A DNA stretch of 25,182 nt from Selenomonas sp. GTDB lineage: Bacteria > Bacillota_C > Negativicutes > Selenomonadales > Selenomonadaceae. The DNA lies in assembly GCF_024699275.1 (NCBI RefSeq), contig NZ_JAILPX010000055.1, forward strand, positions 1-25,182, in the 5' to 3' direction. The position numbers and the translations under genes were made by a program. This document shows, in pieces, positions 8,072 to 16,872 of the stretch (position 1 is its first letter; each line of letters starts with the position of its first letter). Under the pieces are notes generated by a model. It did not search any database and was not told the DNA's origin. It saw only the letters and a list, made by a program, of their open reading frames with translations.

Positions 8072-9223
8072 ATGAAAAATATAGCAGTTTTGGGTTCTAC
8101 GGGTTCTATTGGCACCCAGACCCTGGAAGTGGTGCGTCGTAATCCGGAACTTTTCCATATCAGCGTGCTGGCCGCCAATTCCAGTGATGAACTCTTTGAA
8201 CAGCAGGTCAGGGAGTTTGAGCCGGAATTGGCAGTTTTGGCCGATGAAGATGCCTATCAGCGCTTGAAGAGTCGTTATAGCGGCAGGACAAAACTTGCCG
8301 GAGGCCGGCAGGCATTTATTGACGCTGCGGCCTTTGACGGTGTGGATACGGTGGTTACCTCCATGATGGGATTTGCTGGTTTGGAACCCACCATGAAGGC
8401 GCTGGATGCCAGAAAGAATATTGCACTGGCCAACAAGGAAACATTGGTAGTGGCTGGGGAAATCGTTACCCGCCGCGCCAAGGAGCAAGGCGTCAAGATT
8501 CTGCCTGTGGATAGTGAACATTGTGCATTTTTCCAATGTCTGCAGGGAGAAAAGCTGGATTCCATAGAAAAGCTTCTGCTGACCTGTTCTGGTGGTCCTT
8601 TCCGCGGAAAGAAGCGAGAGGAACTGCTGACGGCCACCAAGGCCCAGGTATTGGCTCACCCAACCTGGGATATGGGCCAAAAAATCACGGTAGATTCGGC
8701 AAGTCTGGTCAATAAAGGGCTGGAGGTTATCGAAGCCAAATGGCTCTATGATGTAAGCTATGAGCAGATTCAGGTGGTGGTTCATCCCCAGAGCATCGTT
8801 CATTCCATGGTGCAGTTTCGGGATGGAGCGGTGATTGCGCAATTGGGTTCTACGGATATGAAATTGCCCATTCAGTATGCGCTGACTTACCCCGAGCGGG
8901 TTCAATCCCGTTTCGACAGGCTGGATTTTTGGCAGATGAAGGATTTGACCTTTGCCCAGCCGGATACGGATACCTTCAAGGGGCTCAGATTTGCCTATGA
9001 AGCTGGTAAAATGGGCGGCAGTATGCCCTGTATCTTTAATGCTGCCAATGAGATTGCGGTTGGAGCCTTTCTTAAAGATGAAATCAAGTTCCTGGATATT
9101 TACGATATCATCGAGGAAACCATGCTGAAACGGGCATGCATTATGGAACCTACCCTGGAGGAACTCTTTGAGGAAGACCGTTGGGCGCGGGATTATGCAA
9201 CAGAAATCCTGCGTAAGAAATAA
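8072..9223 (+). CDS. dxr: 1-deoxy-D-xylulose 5-phosphate reductoisomerase
   Basis: 383 residues; the second enzyme of the MEP pathway, converting DXP to 2-C-methyl-D-erythritol 4-phosphate with NADPH. The N-terminal Rossmann motif is GSTGSIGTQTLEVV. NKETLVVAG follows, then PVDSEHCAFFQCL with metal ligands D147 and E149, SCSGGPFR-type TCSGGPFRGKK, and HPTWDMGQKITVDSASLVNK. The start has GAGGAG a few bases upstream. Together with ispG it shows that this organism makes isoprenoids by the MEP route. Fosmidomycin targets this enzyme family. Confidence 0.98.
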   Translation: MKNIAVLGSTGSIGTQTLEVVRRNPELFHISVLAANSSDELFEQQVREFEPELAVLADEDAYQRLKSRYSGRTKLAGGRQAFIDAAAFDGVDTVVTSMMGFAGLEPTMKALDARKNIALANKETLVVAGEIVTRRAKEQGVKILPVDSEHCAFFQCLQGEKLDSIEKLLLTCSGGPFRGKKREELLTATKAQVLAHPTWDMGQKITVDSASLVNKGLEVIEAKWLYDVSYEQIQVVVHPQSIVHSMVQFRDGAVIAQLGSTDMKLPIQYALTYPERVQSRFDRLDFWQMKDLTFAQPDTDTFKGLRFAYEAGKMGGSMPCIFNAANEIAVGAFLKDEIKFLDIYDIIEETMLKRACIMEPTLEELFEEDRWARDYATEILRKK

Positions 9224-9237
9224 AGGACGGTGGAACT

Positions 9238-10275
9238 ATGGTATTAACCATTGCAGCGGCTATCTTTGTTTTTGGTCTGCTGGTATTGGTACATGAATTG
9301 GGACATTTTATTACCGCAAAGCTTACCGGAATGCGGGTGGATGAGTTTGCCATCGGTTTTGGGCCGAAGCTGGTGAGTTTTACCCGGGGGGAAACGGTGT
9401 ACAGTTTGCGCGCCATTCCTTTAGGCGGTTTTAACGACATCGCGGGTATGGATCCCGGCAACAATGAAGCTGGTGAGCGCGGCTACTGTGAGAAACCGGT
9501 TCTTTCCCGTATGATTGTTATTCTTGCGGGTTCTGCGATGAATTTTATCCTGCCTGTCGTGATATTCTTCGGTATCTTCTTTTTTGTCGGCGTCAGCACG
9601 CCAAATCCGGCGCCGGTTTTGGGTACAGTATTGGCGGATAAGGCTGCTGCTCAGGCGGGGTTGCAGGATGGCGACCGAATCGTGAGTCTGGATGGCAGGG
9701 AGATTTCCAACTGGACGGAATTTGTCGATAACATCAAGGACAATGAAGGAACGCCCATAAATGTAGTGGCCCAGCGCGGAGATGAGACCATTGAGACCAC
9801 CATGACCCCTGTGTATGATGCCCAGGCTAAAAAGGCCATGGTGGGGGTCATGAGTTCTGTGGATACGCACCATCCGGGACTTTTTGAGGCCACCGGCCTG
9901 GCGCTGCAGAAAACGGCCATGATTGTGACCATGATGCTGGAGGCATTGGCGCAGATTGTGTTGAAGCTTTCTGGTTCGGAGTTGGCTGGTCCCATTGGTG
10001 TAGCTCAGATGGCAGGCGAAGTGGCACAGATGGGCTTTGTGCCGTTGCTGAATTTTGCGGCATTTTTGAGCCTTAATCTGGGAATCGTCAATTTGTTTCC
10101 CATTCCGGCTTTAGATGGTGGGCATTTTGTGACCCTTTGTGTGGAAGCTGTACGCGGCAAGCCCATGAGTCCTAAAGCCTTGGAATATACGCAGAAGGTG
10201 GGCATTGTGCTCCTTCTCTTACTGATGGTTTTAGCCACGAAAAACGACATAGTACGCGTATTTACAGGAGGCTGA
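9238..10275 (+). CDS. rseP: Site-2 protease, RseP-type RIP metalloprotease
   Basis: 345 residues; an intramembrane zinc protease. The first membrane helix carries the HELGH motif (H19, E20, H23). GFGPKL and PLGGFNDIAGMD follow, then one PDZ domain (about residues 118-195, DKAAAQAGLQDGDRIVSLDG) and the C-terminal NLFPIPALDGGH segment with the third zinc ligand Asp. RseP cleaves membrane-bound anti-sigma factors and signal-peptide remnants. In this operon position the gene is often called rasP or yluC in Bacillus. The substrate here is not visible. Confidence 0.96.
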   Translation: MVLTIAAAIFVFGLLVLVHELGHFITAKLTGMRVDEFAIGFGPKLVSFTRGETVYSLRAIPLGGFNDIAGMDPGNNEAGERGYCEKPVLSRMIVILAGSAMNFILPVVIFFGIFFFVGVSTPNPAPVLGTVLADKAAAQAGLQDGDRIVSLDGREISNWTEFVDNIKDNEGTPINVVAQRGDETIETTMTPVYDAQAKKAMVGVMSSVDTHHPGLFEATGLALQKTAMIVTMMLEALAQIVLKLSGSELAGPIGVAQMAGEVAQMGFVPLLNFAAFLSLNLGIVNLFPIPALDGGHFVTLCVEAVRGKPMSPKALEYTQKVGIVLLLLLMVLATKNDIVRVFTGG

Positions 10276-10279
10276 ATAA

Positions 10280-11362
10280 ATGTTTGAACGCAGGCAGACA
10301 CGGCAGATTCATATTGGCAATGTAGCCATTGGCGGTGGGGCGCCGATTTCTGTGCAGTCTATGTGCAATACAAAGACCACGGATACCCAGGCCACTGTAG
10401 CGCAGATTAAAGCATTGCAGAATGCAGGTTGTGATATTGTCAGAGTGGCTGTTCCGGATATGGAAGCTGCCCGGAACTTAGGGAATATCATCAAAGAAAT
10501 CAACATTCCCCTGGTGGCGGATATCCATTTTGACTACAAATTGGCTTTGGAGGCCATCCAGCAGGGGATTTCTGCCCTGCGGCTGAATCCCGGCAATATT
10601 GGCGGCGAGGAAAAGGTGCGGGCTGTAGTCAAGGCAGCCAAAGAAGCGCATATTCCCATCCGCATTGGTGTTAATGCTGGCTCTCTGGACAAGAAGATAC
10701 TGGCTAAATACGGTGCGGTTACGCCAGAAGCTTTGGTGGAATCGGCTATGCAGCACGTAAAGATTTTGGAGGATTTGGACTTCCATGACCTTAAGATTTC
10801 CCTTAAAGCCCATGATGTGCCATTGACACTGGCGGCTTACCGCCTTATGAGTAAGACGGTGGATTATCCGCTTCATTTAGGGATTACGGAAGCGGGAACG
10901 GTGAATACAGGCATCATCAAATCGGCTGTGGGTATCGGTGCGCTGCTTTCGGAGGGAATTGGCGATACTTTTCGCATTTCCCTGACCGGGGATCCGGTGG
11001 TGGAGGTGAAAGTAGCCAACGAAATTCTCAAATCATTGGGATTGAAGGAATACGGCCCCACATTAGTGGCCTGTCCTACTTGTGGCCGTACCAGCATCGA
11101 TTTGCCCGCGATTGCCGCTCAGGTGGAAAAGAAGCTGGAGGGCATTAAAGAACCCATCGATGTAGCGGTGATGGGCTGTGTGGTCAATGGACCTGGAGAA
11201 GCCCGCGGAGCGGACGTAGGTATCGCCGGCGGAAATGGTGAAGGCCTGATTTTCCGCAAGGGTGAGATTATCCGCAAAGTGCCGGAAGACAGATTGGTAG
11301 AAGAGTTATTTACAGAAATAGATGCTATTTTGGAGGAAAGAAAGAACAATGCGAGCAAGTAA
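10280..11362 (+). CDS. ispG: 4-hydroxy-3-methylbut-2-enyl diphosphate synthase
   Basis: 360 residues; the [4Fe-4S] enzyme that turns MEcPP into HMBPP in the MEP pathway using ferredoxin or flavodoxin as electron donor. The TIM-barrel domain begins [20 protein letters not shown] then SVQSM. The cluster ligands are visible as C265 and C268 ([11 protein letters not shown]), C300 ([12 protein letters not shown]) and E307. AGGAGG lies upstream and rseP ends 4 bases before. The last 14 bases overlap proS. A ferredoxin gene is in the same operon. Confidence 0.98.
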   Translation: MFERRQTRQIHIGNVAIGGGAPISVQSMCNTKTTDTQATVAQIKALQNAGCDIVRVAVPDMEAARNLGNIIKEINIPLVADIHFDYKLALEAIQQGISALRLNPGNIGGEEKVRAVVKAAKEAHIPIRIGVNAGSLDKKILAKYGAVTPEALVESAMQHVKILEDLDFHDLKISLKAHDVPLTLAAYRLMSKTVDYPLHLGITEAGTVNTGIIKSAVGIGALLSEGIGDTFRISLTGDPVVEVKVANEILKSLGLKEYGPTLVACPTCGRTSIDLPAIAAQVEKKLEGIKEPIDVAVMGCVVNGPGEARGADVGIAGGNGEGLIFRKGEIIRKVPEDRLVEELFTEIDAILEERKNNASK

Positions 11363-13070
11363 TTTATATGCCCCTACGCTGCGCAATACTCCAGCGGAAG
11401 CCGAGATTGTCAGCCATCAGCTCATGTATCGTGCTGGAATGATCCGCAAGGTGGCCGGCGGTATGTACACTTATCTGCCCTTGGGCTGGCGGGTAATTCG
11501 CAAGATTGAGGAAATTATCCGCGAAGAGATGGATGCAGTTGGTGGTCAGGAAATTGGCATGCCCATATTACAGCCTGCTGAGTTATGGGAAGAAAGTGGG
11601 CGTTGGGCAGCTTACGGTGACGAGATGATGCGCATTAAAGATCGTCATGGCCGTAATTTCAGCCTTGGACCGACTCATGAAGAGATGATTACCGATTTGG
11701 TACGGGATGAGGTCAGCTCCTATAAGCAGTTGCCGTTGCTGCTCTATCAGATTCAGGACAAGTTCCGGGATGAGCGCCGGCCTCGTTTTGGCCTTATGCG
11801 CAGCCGTGAATTCATCATGCAGGATCTCTATTCTTTTGATAAGGATGTTGAGGGCATGAATGAGTCCTATCAGAAGATGTACGATGCCTATACCAATGTT
11901 TACACCCGTATGGGGTTGGAATTCCGCCCTGTTGAAGCGGATAATGGTGCAATCGGTGGCGGTCATTCCCATGAATTCACTGTACTGGCAGATGCCGGAG
12001 AATCCAATATCGCCTATTGTAAGCAGTGTGATTATGCTGCCAGTGACGAAAAGGCTGAATTAAAGCCTTTGGAATCTCCAGAGGAGGAAGAACTACCGTT
12101 AGAGCGTGTGGCTACGCCGGGGAAGAGTACCATTGAGAGCTTGGTGGAATTCCTGGACGTTCCGGTAGAAAAGACCATAAAGGCGGTTGCTTACCAATCG
12201 GATAATGGCAAATTGGTACTGGCTTTTGTTCGTGGCGATCATGATGTGAATGAAGTCAAGATCATCAACCAAGTGGACGGCGCATTGGAGCTCACCATGG
12301 CTGATGAAGAAGCCATCCGGAATGCTGGCGGCTGTCCTGGCTTTATGAGTGCTGTGGGCATCAAGCCCAGTGAGGATGTCATCATCCTGGTGGACCCCAC
12401 GGTCATGAATATGCACAATGCTGTGGCTGGGGCAAATGAAGTGGATTGTCATTATAAGAACGTAAACCCCAAGCGGGATTTTGCTGCAGAGGGAATTATC
12501 GTTACCGATTTGCGCATGGTCAAAGAGGGGGATGCCTGTCCGCACTGTGGTGCAGAACTGAAGATGACCAGAGGCATTGAAGCCGGTCAGGTGTTCACTC
12601 TGGGGACGAAGTATAGCCAGGCCATGGGAGCCATGTTCCTGGATGAATCGGGCAAGCAGCAGCCGCTCTATATGGGCTGCTATGGGATTGGCGTTGGCCG
12701 TACCATGGCTGCTGCTATTGAACAGAACAACGATGAAAATGGCATCATCTGGCCACGGGCTATTGCCCCCTTTGAAGTGGTGGTTGTGGCCGTTAATGCC
12801 AAAAAGGATGACCAGCTGGCTTATTCGGAAGAAATTTACAAGGAATGCAAAGCTGCGGGCTTGGATACGTTGCTGGATGACCGCAAGGAACGGGCCGGGG
12901 TCAAGTTCAAGGATTGTGACCTTATCGGCTACCCGCTGCGCGTGGTAATTGGTCCTAAGGCAGTGGAAGAGAATCAGATTGAGATCAAGGTACGTAAAAC
13001 CGGTGAAGTTTTCACGGTGAGCCGAGAGGAATATCTGGAGAAAGTAAAAGAATTATTGGCAGCGTTATAA
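11349..13070 (+). CDS. proS: Prolyl-tRNA synthetase, bacterial type with editing domain
   Basis: 573 residues, class II synthetase. It begins [19 protein letters not shown]. Class II motif 1 region is [20 protein letters not shown], motif 2 is [20 protein letters not shown] and motif 3 is [14 protein letters not shown]. The INS editing domain that hydrolyses Ala-tRNA(Pro) fills roughly residues 225-400 (for example [20 protein letters not shown] then [10 protein letters not shown]). The anticodon-binding domain follows. The start at 11349 has GGAGG at 11332-11336 and overlaps ispG by 14 bases in another frame. It is the last gene of the operon and ends before a terminator. Confidence 0.97.
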   Translation: MRASNLYAPTLRNTPAEAEIVSHQLMYRAGMIRKVAGGMYTYLPLGWRVIRKIEEIIREEMDAVGGQEIGMPILQPAELWEESGRWAAYGDEMMRIKDRHGRNFSLGPTHEEMITDLVRDEVSSYKQLPLLLYQIQDKFRDERRPRFGLMRSREFIMQDLYSFDKDVEGMNESYQKMYDAYTNVYTRMGLEFRPVEADNGAIGGGHSHEFTVLADAGESNIAYCKQCDYAASDEKAELKPLESPEEEELPLERVATPGKSTIESLVEFLDVPVEKTIKAVAYQSDNGKLVLAFVRGDHDVNEVKIINQVDGALELTMADEEAIRNAGGCPGFMSAVGIKPSEDVIILVDPTVMNMHNAVAGANEVDCHYKNVNPKRDFAAEGIIVTDLRMVKEGDACPHCGAELKMTRGIEAGQVFTLGTKYSQAMGAMFLDESGKQQPLYMGCYGIGVGRTMAAAIEQNNDENGIIWPRAIAPFEVVVVAVNAKKDDQLAYSEEIYKECKAAGLDTLLDDRKERAGVKFKDCDLIGYPLRVVIGPKAVEENQIEIKVRKTGEVFTVSREEYLEKVKELLAAL

Positions 13071-13134
13071 AATTGGGGGGAATGTGAATCATTCCTTTAC
13101 ATGGATATAAAGTGCGCTGACATAAAATGTAGAG

Positions 13135-13178
13135 GCCCCCATAAGTAGGATTGCCTAGTCTGACTTATGGGGGCTTTT
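13135..13178 (+). terminator. Terminator of the pyrH-proS operon
   Basis: GCCCCCATAAGT (13135-13146) pairs with ACTTATGGGGGC (13163-13174), perfect 12 bp, followed by TTTT. The 16-base loop contains a small TAGG/CCTA hairpin. A weaker hairpin GGAATG/CATTCC lies at about 13080-13096. Confidence 0.9.
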
Positions 13179-13694
13179 GCATGATTATCAACACACTTTT
13201 GGCAAATTGCAGTTTGTCGAGGTGTTCATGCTAATGGTATTTCGTTCATACGCAGTCAGGGGCGAACGGGGAAGTAATTTTTCTGTTTTCCGCTAAACGT
13301 CCCCCTCGTAAAAAACAGCTGTCTAGCTACCTTGCGCCGGGCAAGCCAGCGGCGCTACTTTCAGCGTATCTGCCGGGCATCTTCCTGCCGGCGCCGGCCT
13401 TCACTACGTTCAGGCAGTCGCTCCCAACAGAAAAATCACTCCCCCGCTCGCCCTAAGCTACAATCTATACAATTGCCGTGAACTCGCTGCTTTTGTAACA
13501 AGAACATCGATGTACTTGCTGCTTATCACTGCGAAAAATACACATTAGGCAAAGGTAACTTAGAGCGAAAAGTATTACCACCTCCGCTCCCACTGAGCTG
13601 TAACTCAAAAAGAAAACTCGTAATGACATCAACAAACTGCAATTTTATAGCCTTTATTGTAAACAAGTATACATGTACACATAAGTGCAGATGG
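13179..13694 (+). other. Non-coding stretch of about 500 bases containing a large palindrome
   Basis: No open frame here has a ribosome binding site or a recognisable product. A minus-strand frame enters from the symporter region but mirrors the symporter gene. The central part (13259-13454) is a 196-bp imperfect palindrome described separately. A weaker pair of flanking segments, 13224-13240 and 13467-13483, is related in inverted orientation (about 13 of 17 positions). The right part, 13455-13694, is AT-rich. It holds a TACATGTA dyad near 13670 but nothing else I can name. Confidence 0.6.
13259..13454. repeat. 196-bp imperfect palindromic element (MITE-like or structured RNA)
   Basis: Arm 1 at 13259-13287 and arm 2 at 13426-13454 are 29 bases each and match inverted at 25 positions. 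Three of the four differences would be G-U pairs if the minus strand were transcribed. The interior is GC-rich and folds further: GCCGGCGCCGGC at about 13388-13399 is a perfect 12-base palindrome, and GGCAAG-flanked CGCCGG/GCGGCG-type arms lie near 13335-13355. No transposase and no clear target-site duplication is visible. Confidence 0.65.
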
Positions 13695-13723
13695 TAGACT
13701 AGCTGAACAAAAATTCTTATAAT
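13695..13723 (+). promoter_or_regulatory. Promoter of the dicarboxylate symporter gene
   Basis: TAGACT (13695-13700), 17 bases, TATAAT (13718-13723). Transcription would begin near 13730, about 44 bases before the start codon. Confidence 0.65.
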
Positions 13724-13731
13724 GAAAATAG

Positions 13732-13746
13732 ATGGAAGCGCATTTA
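13732..13746 (+). promoter_or_regulatory. Possible cre-like operator
   Basis: ATGGAAGCGCATTTA matches the catabolite-response element consensus WTGNAANCGNWNNCA except at the second-last base. It lies at the expected transcription start, where a bound CcpA-like repressor would block the promoter. No regulator gene is in view. Confidence 0.3.
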
Positions 13747-13773
13747 TAGAATTTTTGTAAAGGGAGTGATAGT

Positions 13774-14997
13774 ATGAATCTTTCCATCAAAATTTTTATC
13801 GCTCTGGTTCTTTCCGTGATAGTTGGTCTGCTTGCAGGTGAATCCTCACTGCCGTTTATCAACTGGTGGATTGCTCCAATCGGCACCATGTTCATCAATT
13901 TAATCAAGATGATGATTGTGCCTGTAGTATTCTTCTCCTTGGTTGTTGGTATGACCAGCCTGGGTGACACCAAGAAGCTGGGTCGTATTGGTGCCAAGAC
14001 CGTGGCCATGTATTTGGGGACTACGGCTGTGGCAATTCTGATTGGTTTTGGTATTGCTGGTATTTTCAGCCCGGGGATGGGGTTGTCCATGACCAGTGAT
14101 GCTGCGGTAAAAGTTAAGGAAGCACCTGGGATTATGCAGGTGCTGGTGGCGATGATTCCCGCTAATCCTATCGATGCCATGGCAAAAGCGCAGATTTTGC
14201 CGGTTATCGTATTCTCCCTATTTGTGGGCATTGGTATCGTTCATGTAGGAGGAGAACGGGCACAGCTGCTGATGAAGTTTTTTGATGCAGCTGCTGAAGT
14301 TTCCTACAAGATTATCGGTATTGTCATGCAGTTTGCACCGATTGGCGTATTTGCCCTGTTGCTGCCAGTGGTAGCTAAGAATGGTCCGGCTGTTCTTCTG
14401 CCTTTGATGTCCGTTATTGGCTGCGTGGCCATTGGCTGTGTGATTCATGCTGTATTGGTTTATTCCACGTTGGCACGCATTTGGGGTGGGCACACGCCGA
14501 TGCAGTTCTTCCGCGGCATGAGTGAAGCCATGATGATTGCATTCACCACCTGCTCCAGTGCGGCTGCATTGCCTGTCAACATGAAGAACTGTCAGGAGAA
14601 ACTGGGGGTTTCCCGTGAGGTGTCCTCCTTTGTTCTGCCCTTAGGTGCTACCATTAATATGGACGGTACAGCTCTTTATATGGGGGTATGTTCTCTCTTT
14701 ATTGCCAATGTGTTTGGTGTTGATTTGACGATGGGGCAGATGCTTATGATCATTCTGACGGGCACACTGGCTTCTATCGGTACTGCAGGTGTTCCGGGAG
14801 CTGGTTTGATTATGCTGGCCATGGTTTTGCAGACTGCCGGCCTGCCACTGGAAGGCCTGGCTTTGGTAGCTGGTATTGACCGTGTATTGGATATGTTCCG
14901 CACTTGCCTCAATATCACGGGAGACGGCGCTGTGACAATCGTTATGGATCAGGAAGAGAAGAAATACGATAGCAATATGGCTGGTGCCCAGGCATAA
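13774..14997 (+). CDS. Dicarboxylate/amino acid:cation symporter (SLC1/DAACS family)
   Basis: 407 residues, typical of GltP/DctA/SstT-type symporters that couple uptake of glutamate, aspartate or C4-dicarboxylates to Na+ or H+. Eight membrane helices plus two re-entrant loops are expected. The family signature N295-M-D-G-T299 (ATINMDGTALYMG) is present, as is the serine-rich HP1 tip TTCSSAAALPVN. HP2 reads IGTAGVPGAGLIML and the substrate helix AGIDRVLDMFRTCLNITGD. The start has AAGGGAGTG about 8 bases upstream. It is a single-gene unit with its own promoter and terminator. Sequence alone does not choose between glutamate and dicarboxylate. Confidence 0.93.
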   Translation: MNLSIKIFIALVLSVIVGLLAGESSLPFINWWIAPIGTMFINLIKMMIVPVVFFSLVVGMTSLGDTKKLGRIGAKTVAMYLGTTAVAILIGFGIAGIFSPGMGLSMTSDAAVKVKEAPGIMQVLVAMIPANPIDAMAKAQILPVIVFSLFVGIGIVHVGGERAQLLMKFFDAAAEVSYKIIGIVMQFAPIGVFALLLPVVAKNGPAVLLPLMSVIGCVAIGCVIHAVLVYSTLARIWGGHTPMQFFRGMSEAMMIAFTTCSSAAALPVNMKNCQEKLGVSREVSSFVLPLGATINMDGTALYMGVCSLFIANVFGVDLTMGQMLMIILTGTLASIGTAGVPGAGLIMLAMVLQTAGLPLEGLALVAGIDRVLDMFRTCLNITGDGAVTIVMDQEEKKYDSNMAGAQA

Positions 14998-15037
14998 TTG
15001 CGGTAAGTCAGTTTTAACATTTACGGTTTATATACGA

Positions 15038-15125
15038 AATAGCCCGGTGGCTGGTTATCCTGTCCTTTGCTTAAAGAGTATAGCAAAAGCACTAGGAAGG
15101 TGTAATCAGCTGCCGGGCTATTTTA
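15038..15125. terminator. Long hairpin, terminator between convergent genes
   Basis: The ends AATAGCCCGG (15038-15047) and CCGGGCTATT (15113-15122) pair perfectly. The pairing continues inward with G-U pairs and small interruptions (TCCTGTCCTTTGCT against AGCAAAAGCACTAGGA). TTTTA follows on the plus strand and TTTCG on the minus strand, so it could serve both the symporter and the DUF4127 gene. Confidence 0.7.
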
Positions 15126-15185
15126 TATGTTTGGCCTATCTGTCTTTAGGGGCATGGCGCAATGACTGGAAAAGGAAATATTGTT

Positions 15186-16856
15186 TTATTGGACCGTGAT
15201 GGAAGGCATACTTTCCAGATAGATTTCGAAGGTTCTGGGCCAGGGATAACTCAGGTCCAGGGTTATATCCTGGATGGTGAGCGTAAAATCTCCCTGAGGG
15301 GTATGGAAGCGAACCGGTGTTCGGATGGATTTGCTGTGTTTGTAGGTCGTCAGGTGTTTTTGCATACTTTTTTGCAGCATCTGGTTGGCCCAGCGCCAGT
15401 TATGTTCCAAGTCCAGGTCGGCGGTATTTTGATAGCCGGCTTTTTTTAAGGTATGGTTGATGGTGTCGATATCTTCTTTGAGATAGAAGTAGTCTTCGAG
15501 CATACGATTCTGGAGGAATTTAATATTGCGGGCGGCAATCGACTGGGCCTCTTGTTTGCTGGCTGCTTCTTTTTGGGCGCTGTTGTAGAGACTGGCAGAG
15601 GCCACAGCTGTGCCAATGGCATTGCTGGTGGTATTCCAGCCAGCATAGGCGGTGAGGGCATTTAAGGGGTAATCTTCTGCCAGCAGCAGAGGCAATAACG
15701 TTTCTTGGGCGGTAAAATGTTTGGACAGATCGACCAGAGCGATGGATTTGCCCTGGGCAGTCAGTGCTTTTAGTTTCTGGACATTGGCCTGACGGCTGCC
15801 GGACATGTCTTTTTCGTAGTCATTGGCAGACAGGTAGAGGATGTAGTCAGCTGTTGCGGCACTGTCCGTTTCCCTTCCGCCCAGCAAAGCGATTTTTTCC
15901 TGAGCCGTTTTTTGTATATCGATAGCCATATAGGGCATAACCAGGTTGGGGGTGTCGGTATGGTTATAAGCGATATAGATCTTGGGGCAGTAATGATGTA
16001 CGGTATTGTTGAACGCAGCCAGCATGGTTAGGGCAATTTCATCGGCTCCATGGGTTAAGGTTACTTTTTCTGCAGGCAGATTTTCAGCCTTGATGTATTC
16101 CTGCAGATGTTTTTTTTCGATATTGGGAATACTGTATTCCTCACCATCGTCCTGCCCTAAAACCAATTCCGTCAATACGCCTTCTTTGACCAGAGCAATC
16201 AGCTTCTTGTTGAGGATTTCGTTTTCCGCGAAGTGGCCGAGGTATTTTTCCATACTTTCCGCTGGGATGACCGATTCCAAACGGTTAAGTTCGGTTTTAT
16301 CGATGGTAAGTCCTGAAGCTTGCTGTCCTTTGAGGCGGGAGTAGGCTAATAGATCCTTGCGTTCCTGATAGCCATCAATGGTATCTTGTGGCGTCTGGCG
16401 GGGAAGAATACTGAAGGCCAGCAAGGGAACCGTTGGATTCTCCCGATGGAGCTGGCGCAGAAAGTCGATAAGTTCTTCCTGCTGGGGAAGGGGCGCTTCC
16501 TTTTCTCGGGCAGCCAGCAGGCCACCATACAGAAGCTGATCAATGGAAATAAGGGCAGCTTCCTTATTCTTTATATTTTCTGCCAGCCATAGGCGCATAC
16601 CCTTTGTATCTCCTGGAGCGGAGTAGTAGTCCTGAAGTTCTGACGGCGGTGTGGTGATTTGAAAACCTGCAATAGCTCCGGCGTCGATGACGAATTGTTT
16701 GCAAGGCGGACGTCCGTCAAGCGGAACAAGAAGGATGGGCGTAGTTTGTGCAGCGGGAATAATGGGCGAACCGGTGGGCGAAGGGGGAGTAATAAGCTGC
16801 CAGATTATGAGGAAAAAGCCCAGCAATAGGCCGGGCAGAATATAGCAATATTTCAT
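15186..16856 (-). CDS. DUF4127 family protein, membrane-anchored or exported
   Basis: 556 residues. The N-terminus has one hydrophobic segment (about residues 5-22), a signal peptide or anchor, then a Pro-rich linker. The conserved start of DUF4127 follows: VPLDGRPP at 44-51 and SIDQLLYGGL at 104-113. I recognise the family, but its function is not known to me. The conserved Asp, Arg and His residues (PLDGRPP, GQDDGEEY, LTHGADEIA, AYNHTD) suggest a metal- or sugar-acting enzyme; that is inference. There is no lipobox cysteine. It starts 16 bases after an AEC-type transporter gene and is surely co-transcribed. The start has AAGGAT about 10 bases upstream. It ends toward the shared hairpin at 15038-15125. 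Confidence 0.85.
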   Translation of the reverse strand: MKYCYILPGLLLGFFLIIWQLITPPSPTGSPIIPAAQTTPILLVPLDGRPPCKQFVIDAGAIAGFQITTPPSELQDYYSAPGDTKGMRLWLAENIKNKEAALISIDQLLYGGLLAAREKEAPLPQQEELIDFLRQLHRENPTVPLLAFSILPRQTPQDTIDGYQERKDLLAYSRLKGQQASGLTIDKTELNRLESVIPAESMEKYLGHFAENEILNKKLIALVKEGVLTELVLGQDDGEEYSIPNIEKKHLQEYIKAENLPAEKVTLTHGADEIALTMLAAFNNTVHHYCPKIYIAYNHTDTPNLVMPYMAIDIQKTAQEKIALLGGRETDSAATADYILYLSANDYEKDMSGSRQANVQKLKALTAQGKSIALVDLSKHFTAQETLLPLLLAEDYPLNALTAYAGWNTTSNAIGTAVASASLYNSAQKEAASKQEAQSIAARNIKFLQNRMLEDYFYLKEDIDTINHTLKKAGYQNTADLDLEHNWRWANQMLQKSMQKHLTTYKHSKSIRTPVRFHTPQGDFTLTIQDITLDLSYPWPRTFEIYLESMPSITVQ

Positions 16857-16872
16857 AGGGCAGAATCCTTAG

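Noticed and set aside
7472..8905. 477-codon minus-strand open frame
   Set aside because: It lies wholly opposite cdsA and dxr, which are certain. Its translation has no recognisable domain and no ribosome binding site; it mirrors the codon bias of the real genes.
13455..13694. tRNA, riboswitch or small gene in the gap before the symporter
   Set aside because: I found no cloverleaf, no known riboswitch core and no frame with a ribosome binding site.
13629..14231. 200-codon minus-strand frame opposite the symporter start
   Set aside because: It spans the symporter promoter and start and shows only mirrored composition, with no ribosome binding site.
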